Source: Harmonia axyridis (Eukaryota; Arthropoda; Insecta; Coleoptera; Coccinellidae). From it: 64,000 nt of DNA. The stretch is taken from positions 41,695,720 to 41,759,719 of the forward strand of contig NC_059504.1 in the NCBI RefSeq assembly GCF_914767665.1. The letters are read 5' to 3'. A model generated the notes under the pieces. The model saw nothing but the letters and a program-made list of their open reading frames with translations, was not told where the DNA came from and searched no databases. The position numbers and the translations under genes are program-made. This document shows positions 55,901 through 64,000 of this stretch, piece after piece (position 1 is the first letter of the stretch; each line of letters begins with the position of its first letter).

Positions 55901-58900
55901 TATATATAATATACTTTTTGTTAAATTAATCTGAAAATAATGCTGAAGGCTTTCATGGCCAGTAATCTAGTGTTGAGTTACAATCTATAACCTAGAAACC
56001 TCTGAAGATATCTGCAGTCTATATGTAGTCCTTCAACTTCTTCTTCTAAGGATGTGATGACATTTCTAATAATAGAATGGATATTATTTACCAATAATAG
56101 CCACTTCCATTGTTGAGCGATATATTATTAATTTCATTGAGAATAAAGAGAAAAATTTTTACCAGGAATTGCGTATATTAAAAATCCAGAATATTTCAAT
56201 TATTTCAAATCAAAATTCCTTTTCTTATGTTATCGTAATCATATAATTTAAAATTCGTTATTTCAAGTCATGATGTTGAAACTGAACAAACTTTCAGGGT
56301 TTGTTATGTGATAGAACCAAGCGTCTAGGACGCAACAGTGTGGATGAAATTAAAAACCATAAATTCTTTATAAATGATCAATGGACCTTTGAGAACTTGA
56401 GAGATTCTGCTCCTCCTGTAGTGCCTGAATTGACTGGAGATGATGATACAAGTAACTTTGATGACTATGAAAAAGATGAAACTGCTGAAGAGAATTTTCC
56501 TGTGCCAAATAGTTTTGTAGGGAATCATTTACCATTTATTGGATTCACTTATAATTCTGATTATCAGCTATTATCAGATCGAAAAGATTTAACGGATGGA
56601 CTCAATTCGAATCATATGAATGAAAGTAGTTCAATATCTCAAATGAATCGTTTAGAATTACTTTTAGAACAGGAAAAGAATAATGTCGAATCTTTAGAGA
56701 CTAAACAACGAATTCTTATTGCTCAGTTAGATAATTTAGCACAACGTGAAAGCGAAGTTAGGGAAGAAGCTATTAAATACGAAAAAGAGATAACATTACT
56801 AAAACACAATTTTAAAGAAGTGCAACGTAAAGCCGAGAACGAAAGTGAGTTACGGAAGAAGACTGAGAAGTACTTAGCAGATTTGAAGAAAAGATTAGAA
56901 GATGAACAAAATAAGAGGACAAGAGAAATGAATAACAATCAACAGCATAATGACAAAATAAATCTGTTAGAAAAACAAATAGCAGATTTACAAGACAAAT
57001 TGAAAATTGAAACTGAAAATTGTCATAGGTAAGTCCAAATTTTTTTAAGCTGTAAAATTGTTAATTTCATAGCTTTTTTTTTTTGCAATATATTTTTTTA
57101 TATATAAAATTTTCAACTTATATTAATACTATTGATATTTGTCTTTTTGTCAATATATGGCTTGATTTATTCAATATTACATTATTTCAAGGTTTCGTAA
57201 ACAAGCCAATGAATTAACCATGGTGAAAAATAACTCTGAACAGAAAGCTTCAGAGTACCAATCAATGCTTCAGAACCTTCAAGTTCAAAGAGATGGTCTT
57301 CAAAAGGAGGTTGCTTCATTACAAGGACAATTAACTCAAGAAAGAAGTTCAAGAACTCAAGCTTCTGATCAACAAAGAATACTAGAGAATAAAATTCAGT
57401 CGCTCAATGCTGAATTAGATCGAGCAAAACAAAGAGAGAATAAAGTTTCTAGTGATAATACTCAACTGTCGGAGAAAGTATCAACTTTGGAGAAGGAATG
57501 TGCTAGTCTAGAATTAGAATTGAAAACAGCTCAAAACAGATATCAGCAGGAAGTTAGAGCTCATGAAGAGACTGAAAAGAGCAGAATGATGAACAAGGAA
57601 GAGGCAAATTTAGAAGTTGTGAAAGGTTGGTATCATCATTTTTCTCGCTTTTTACAATAAATTAGTAAAATAATTCATAAAATCATCACTTGGATGGTGT
57701 TATTTGAATATTTTTTTGAAATTAATTCTTGTTACATGCAGAATTATTTCATAGGATTACTACAGGTAACATTTCTTATCAATATCTTCAAGGAATAAAA
57801 TACAATTTTCATCTAACCTTATTTATAGCTCTACAGACCAAGTTGAATGAAGAAAAGAGTGCTAGACAGAAAGCTGACCTGAATTCGCAAGAAAAAGAAA
57901 GACAAATATCGATGCTTTCTGTGGACTACAGGCAAATTCAGCAGAGATTGCAAAAATTGGAGGGTGAACATAGGCAAGAAGTGGAAAAAGTGAAAGCTCT
58001 ACATAGTCAGATTGAACAGGAACAACAAAAGAAAACAATTTTACAAACAGATATCGGTCATCAATTGTCCGAGATTGCAAAATTGAAAGCCAGAGAATCC
58101 CAACTAGCTGTGGAAATTCTACAAGTTGAAGTAATATATTCTTTACTTCCATAGCTTTAGTAATCTTCAAAAGTCTGTTGTTCTTTTTCTTATTTTTCTC
58201 TTATTGATTTTCCAGGAATCCAAAAAAAAAGTGGAAGATGAATTGTCGAGAATTAAAAGAGAATTCCAAATGGAACAACTTCAACTTAAAGAATTGCAAG
58301 AGTCTCTTGAAACTGAACAACACTTCTCTACATTATATAAAACCCAAACTCTTGAGCTCAAGGAGGAACTTGAGGAAAAGATTAAAATAAATAAAGAATT
58401 TGAAGAAGAACGATTATCTCTGAAACATCAGTGTCAGTTGGCTTTAGCAAGAGCAGATTCAGAGGCTTTAGCCAGATCAATAGCAGAGGAAACTGTTGCA
58501 GATCTGGAAAAAGAAAAAACTATGAAAGAATTAGAATTGAAAGATCTTCTTGCTAAGCATCGAACCGAATTGAGTTCTAGAGAAGCGAGTTACAACATGA
58601 TGAAAGAACGTGAAATTGAATACAAGAAACTAAATGATCAGCTTCACAAGGAGAAAGAAGATCTTTTGAGACAAATCAAACAGTTGCAAGAAGAAATTAA
58701 TAGAAAGGGTGAAAGTAATGAGGAAGTTGAAAAACTACATGCTAAACTCAAAACTGAATCTCTTCTGAAACAACAAGCCGTTAATAAGTTGCACGAAATA
58801 ATGAATAGGAAAGATTTGCGAGAAGTCAAAGGAAAAAACAAGATTTCAAATGCAGATTTGAGAAGGAAAGAGAAGGATTTGAAGAAATTACAACAAGAAT

Positions 58901-61900
58901 TGAGTCAAGAGAGAGACAAATACAATCAGAGTTTATTAGCTTATCAGAAAAGTATTCAAGAATTGACGGTGAGTTACATACTTATTCTTTCATTTTCATA
59001 CTTTTTGCATGCTTATTCCTTTTGTTAATTCATGCCTTCAACAATTAATTATATTTCAGTGTCAACTTAACGAAGAAACAACTTCCAAGCAACGTCTTCA
59101 AATGGAGGTAGATAGTAAAGATTCAGAAATAGAACAGTTACAGATGAAACTGACCGCTATGAACACAGAAACTGCTTCATTAAGTTCTGCCGATAATGAA
59201 GGGGATGAATTCAGTTCTGAAGCGCTCTTTGAAGGATGGTTGTCGATTCCTTTCAAACAAAATATAAGGCGGCACGGTTGGAAAAAACAATATGTGGTTG
59301 TATCTAGTAGAAAAATAATATTCTATAATTCTGAGAATGATAAGCAGAATTCAGATCCTGTTATTGTTTTGGATCTTTGGTAAGTATTTTAGAAATTCAA
59401 TTATTAGTTTTTAGTTTGAGATATAGTAAAGTAATATATCTGTAGTGAGAAGATTGCTATCACATACAGGTTTGGTAAATATTCGGAAAGATAGGATATT
59501 CAACGTCATTCCAGAGAATAATCATGGTTCAGTGGAACAGTGCCACAATCAAAATATCTTTATGATACAATATTAAATACATGAGTGTTCTCTTTCAATG
59601 TCAAAGTGGGGATGGCCACAGTTACGTCATCTGCTAGTGCTGCGGCTTGAAAATTAGTCGCTCTCCAACTCTGGGATGGGTTGCGTCAATTTTATCATTG
59701 TATACAAGGAATTTATTTGCGACAATGAATGACAAAATAATTTTTTCGTTAAAAATTTGGTTCTTTTCGCCATAACTGATTTGAAAATAAAATGAATTCT
59801 TCAAAAGTAAGAAATATAATGGAAAACTAAAACAAAATCTGAAAAATGCCCAATCATGGGTCAACAAATTTGAATTAAATGTTCAAAAAATCCTTCTTGC
59901 TGGACCAAACAGTGACCAATTCTATTATAAGGAGCCTACTTAATTGTTAGAAACAAAATCATATCTATGTCTTCAAATCGAGGCAAACTGTCACAATACA
60001 CATTTCACATCTTTACAGCAAAGTGTTCCATGTCAGATCAGTAACACAGGGAGATGTTATTAGGGCAGATTCCAAAGATATACCAAGGATTTTTCAGTTG
60101 CTCTACGCAGGAGAAGGGGAAGCAAGAAAACCAGATGACCAGACAAACAATCTCGATGTTAGCTCAATCAGAAGTTTTGAAGACAAACCTGGTACTACGA
60201 TTCATAAAGGACATGAATTTCTTCATATTTCTTATCACATGCCTACGACTTGTGAGGTGTGCCCAAAGCCTATTTGGAATATGTTCAGACCCCCACCTGC
60301 TCTTGAATGTAGACGTGAGTATGATATCTACATCTAGATTATAAAGATCAAAAGAGTTTATTTGTATCTAATACAGGGTGATTCACTGGGATGGCCTATT
60401 ATGTGTTTATGGAAAACTAATCATAATCTTCAGCTGAAAATTTGCATATTGGGGTTTGAGACAATGATCTTTCTCCTTAAAATATTTTCAGATCTCTACA
60501 ACTTCCGGTTATACCGAAAACAGACTACTACTTCCTTATTTCAAATGGCACACCCAGTATATTATTGCATCATTAGATAGCTTTTTTGATGATAATTTCG
60601 GCAATATGCCATACGGTTCATGAGTTAATGGGATTCTTATAAAAAACAATGGTGGCGATGACGACTCACATTTTTTCGAATATTTCGCCAGAAAAAGCTT
60701 TTTTGAAAACGTTTTTTTTTTTCGATTCTGCAAATACTTAGTATTATAAGACTGTTTGCGGTTTGAGCCAAAAGTTTACAGATAAGAAGATCATAAACTT
60801 GGACAACTCAAATTCATCAAAACTCAAGATTTTCAAATTAGAACCAATACTTTTTATTAGTTCAGTCGATTCTAAGTACAAAAATAGTGGGGGTTACTGA
60901 AGCAAACCCTCTATACCTAAATTGAATACTTTAAGAGTTATTGAGGATGAACTTTAAATGAGGAAGAACCGCATTTTATAACAGAAAAAAAAACTAAAAT
61001 TCGATGTTTCCATAACTGAATTTGACATTTCAAGAATTTTAATGATAATGAATCAATCGTAATTGAAAATTGTATTGGTTATGGATTTCTCAACAATTCC
61101 ATTGAAAAATTAATTATAATTCATGAAATGAAATGTAAAATTTAGTTATCCAAACAACGAATTTTAGTTTCTTTCTGTGTTTTCCAGAAATCACAGACTA
61201 CTCCACACAGTGAGGAATTGCGGTTTTTCCTCATTTAAGGTTCTTCCTTGATAACTCTTAAAGTATTAATTTTGGGTATAGGGTTTGCTTCATTACCCCC
61301 ACTATTTTTATACGTAGAACCAATGGAAATAATAAAAAATTGGGTTTTAATTTGAAAATCTTTAGTTTTGATGAATTTGAGTTGTCCAAGTTCATGATAT
61401 TCTTATAATAATCTAAAATAAAAAAAAGAAATATATTTTTATAAAAAAGCTTTTTCTGCCTAAAAATTAAAAAAAATGCGAGTCCTCATCGCCACCAAAG
61501 TTTAATTGGCCATCCCTTTGAATCACCCTGTATAAATATCAAAATGATGACAACATTGTGCGAAAACCTTCACTGTCTGATATATATATTTTTTTTTATA
61601 TACTTTTTGTCTAGAAATACAATTCCAACTGACGAAATATTGATAAGGAATTTATCGATTATAGTTACCATCAACCAAAAGATAAAATTAAATTTTCGAA
61701 AATTGTTATTTCAATTTGAAATGATGATTTGCATATTTATTTCAAAGAAGTCGAATTCACTTGTTGAGATTGCTTTCTTTGGTAATCCTACCAGATGAAC
61801 TTTCTTTTCGGTTAGCCTACGGTGGTTTCGAGTGCAAGTTTTTTGAACTATAAGACACTGATGAGGAAAATTTTCTTTTACCTTATATTTTTTGAAATGT

Positions 61901-62985
61901 ATCACTTGAAAATATGATCGTTCGCCTTCAATCAATTGTATTATTTTCAGGTTGTAGAATTAAAATACATAAAGATCATCTGGAAAAGAAAGAAGATAAT
62001 GTTCCTCCTTGTAAGCTGCATTATGACCCTTCATATGCCAAAGAGTTGCTGTTACTAGCACAATCTGTAGAAGATCAACAACAGTGGGTTCTCAGATTAA
62101 GTAGGAAAATACAAAAATGCGGTTTTAAAGCAAACAATTCTAACACTCTGGACTCTGCCAAAGTATCTCCTAGGTGAGTCATATCTTCAGATTCAATTTA
62201 TTTAATAATCTTAATTTTATTTATTGTCCGTTGTCAAACTAAGCTTTCTACAATAAAATGCATGAATAAATCTTTGAAACCTAGATAGTTTACTGTTTTT
62301 CTGTTTCATTGTCAATTGCCTTTATCTCCCTAAACTATTTGTGATGTTCTAGGCAAATTGTAATTTAAACTTTTTTATGTTATTACTTAGCCTTATCTTG
62401 GTTATGTTTGTTTTAAATAATTTATGTGGTTGGTTTTTCTCAACAATTTGCAATTATTTTCAATGAAATATTCCACATTAATTTTTGTTTTTTGTTTTTT
62501 ACTGTAGAACATACCTTTTTCTTAATTTTTTATTCTGTTCATATCGAAGAAAATTAAAGGATACTACTTACAACATATCTTACTCAACTGTGATTTTAAT
62601 CTTGCATGAACATTATTCAGCTTCTCAAAGAAACATGTATTGCATGAGGTTGTCTGAATTTTATCTTTTATATTCAATAATTTTCCAAATAAATTGGAAG
62701 TGAACTTTGTAATAATAATGAAAACTGCTCTTTTTCATCACAATGCTAAAATCCCTTTTTGTTGAAATCCTTTCTTGCATGATTTTTATAAGGTCGTTTA
62801 TCATATCGATTAATTATCAGGAATTTCTTTCATTCCATTGCAATAACATCAACATTGAAACTTCATTGCTTTTGACATCATCCTTTTCTAACAGGGAATC
62901 CACAAGATCCAACATGAAACCACCATACCTTAATTCTCAGCGATCGGCTACATTACCAAGCAATTCTTCAATGTCTAACAAATGA
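52945..62985 (+). CDS. Rok: Rho-associated coiled-coil kinase (ROCK), complete, ten exons
   Basis: This kinase acts downstream of RhoA/Rho1 and phosphorylates myosin light chain and its phosphatase to drive actomyosin contraction. Exons: 52945-53125, 53954-54717, 56298-57028, 57192-57625, 57829-58130, 58216-58968, 59060-59379, 60019-60314, 61951-62173, 62895-62985; phases match and the product is 1,364 residues, close to human ROCK1 and fly Rok. The glycine loop GRGAFGKV is at about 86-93, ATP-binding Lys at 108, HRDVKPDN with catalytic Asp at about 201, and DFGTC at about 219. The AGC C-terminal extension contains TSNFDDYE and LPFIGFTYNSD. A long coiled coil follows, including the Rho-binding region. 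Then comes a PH domain (EGWLSIPFKQN) split by a C1 finger (HKGHEFLH to PPCKLHYD), the ROCK layout. The tail is Ser/Asn-rich, ending SMSNK. Confidence 0.96.
55311..55889 (+). mobile_element. MITE family with AGAGTAATAAACATAGAT ends, copy 3, in Rok intron 2
   Basis: It starts agtaatgaacatagaaagag and ends ctatctatgtttattact. Landmarks (catgttcctaacatggttag, caaggtttggcaactattgc, gtcgtttgacgcgcttgaag) are shared with 45783-46357 in the same orientation. It lies inside the 1.58-kb intron between kinase-domain exons. Confidence 0.82.
60374..61530. mobile_element. 11113-type foldback element in Rok intron 8, TA target duplication
   Basis: Ends CAGGGTGATTCACTGGGATG and, inverted, CATCCCTTTGAATCACCCTG, with TA at 60372-60373 and 61531-61532. 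The left arm matches 11113-11860 closely (atcataatcttcagctgaaa, then acttccggttataccgaaaa). The right arm has lost a stretch and is more worn, so the unit is 1,157 bp rather than 1,484. It lies in the intron that divides the C1 finger of Rok. No coding content. Confidence 0.85.
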
Positions 62986-64000
62986 CGACAAATGTAAACC
63001 ATTAAAAGGTACAAAAGAGTTGCAAAAACACGAATCCCTACATTGAAGAAATCCATTGTAGAATGACCAACATGTGATTCTTCATGTTGGAGAACATTTA
63101 CAAAATAGATGAAGAAAGCTATTTTTTCCAACAAAGCAATGCATCACAGTAGCTTGTTAAAAACTTGATCTTCTTTCGAACTTATTGAAGGTGATCATTT
63201 TGATTAGAACAGTATCAATCCAACCCAGCAAGTGTAAATTGTGATACATTTTCGAGTGTGGACTAGGGTATTTTTGAAGATCATAGTAATGAAATATTAT
63301 AGAAGTTATTTTCTTTTTTTATTTTTTGTTCAAAACTTTTTCTTGTTGCTTATTTCATTACTTTGAGCCAATCATCTGCAGAGGAATAATTGATACGTAT
63401 TTGTGCATGACATCAATATGGATGAATTACATCAGTTTGCTCTCAATAACTAATCAAATATATCCCTCTTATATATCGTACCAGTACATGATGAATCAGT
63501 TTTCTTTCATAAAGATCATATGAATGATGATTTCACTTCTTCATTACTTCTGTATGACTCAATAAGTTCAATTTGGTTATTATGGGTATTTATATCAATA
63601 ATTAAAATGGCTTCACTAGCTCTATGTGAACAGTTGAGAATGGCTAAAGAGAATATGAGATTAACATTAACAGTCCCATTGAATACCAAATGTTTCTATT
63701 GATTTTTAGTTACATTTGTCTATTTGTCTTGAAATGAATAGAATCGATGTTTTGTTTTCTAATTGTTAATAATTGAACATTGATTTTAAGCCATTTTTCA
63801 ATTTATTTATGGGTATCCATTCCATATTTTCTGAAAAAAATTCTTCTAATTTTATCTTTAAAAAATCGTGAAGAATCTTTAAGATGTAAGAACTTCCATA
63901 TAAGTTATCACATTTAAAGAGTAAGTTATTGGTACTTTATGTAATTATCTTGAGTCTGAATTCAAAATGTTATTCCATTGCTTTTAGCATGTAAAAATCA
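62986..64000 (+). other. Probable 3' untranslated and downstream region of Rok
   Basis: No further coding exon is recognised after the TGA at 62983-62985. An ATTAAA at about 63000 and other A-rich motifs could serve for 3'-end formation, but no single site stands out. Short open frames on both strands look random. Confidence 0.4.

Overview
The window is AT-rich insect nuclear DNA. Genes are split by introns with GT-AG borders, and the proteins (Rho-kinase, SMG9, an SLC19 carrier, a SENP6/7-type protease, a secreted C-type lectin) are animal types. The many hAT, mariner/Tc1, LINE and foldback elements fit a large insect genome. A beetle is my guess from general resemblance only; nothing here proves the order.

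Layout. (1) 1-2.7 kb: the 3' end of a SUMO-protease gene (+). (2) 5.2-8.0 kb: repeats, including a hAT element with a perfect 8-bp target duplication that carries a dead mariner gene. (3) 10.75-23.9 kb: a three-exon SLC19 folate/thiamine-type transporter gene (+). Its introns hold a 1.5-kb hairpin element, a DD41D mariner-like element, a hAT remnant, two copies of a small inverted-repeat element and a tandem/inverted array. (4) 24-38 kb: a repeat-only stretch with a second DD41D element, a DD34D mariner, hAT elements, LINE fragments and foldbacks. (5) 38.3-49.0 kb: a secreted C-type lectin gene (+), probably slf/Clect27, with a candidate TATA promoter and a non-coding first exon. (6) 49.7-52.1 kb: smg9 (-), seven exons, a subunit of the nonsense-mediated-decay kinase complex. 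(7) 52.9-63.0 kb: a complete ten-exon Rho-kinase gene (+), 1,364 codons, divergent from smg9 across about 0.86 kb.

The genes do not form one pathway. Slf-like lectin (cuticle) and Rok (actomyosin) both act in epithelia, but I see no evidence of joint control. The most instructive part is the repeat landscape: nested insertions whose order can be read, paralogous empty sites, exact target duplications, and several long inverted repeats inside introns that would fold into RNA hairpins. No CRISPR, operon or wholly new protein system was seen. Exon borders come from reading splice sites and protein continuity by eye; no search or transcript data were available.
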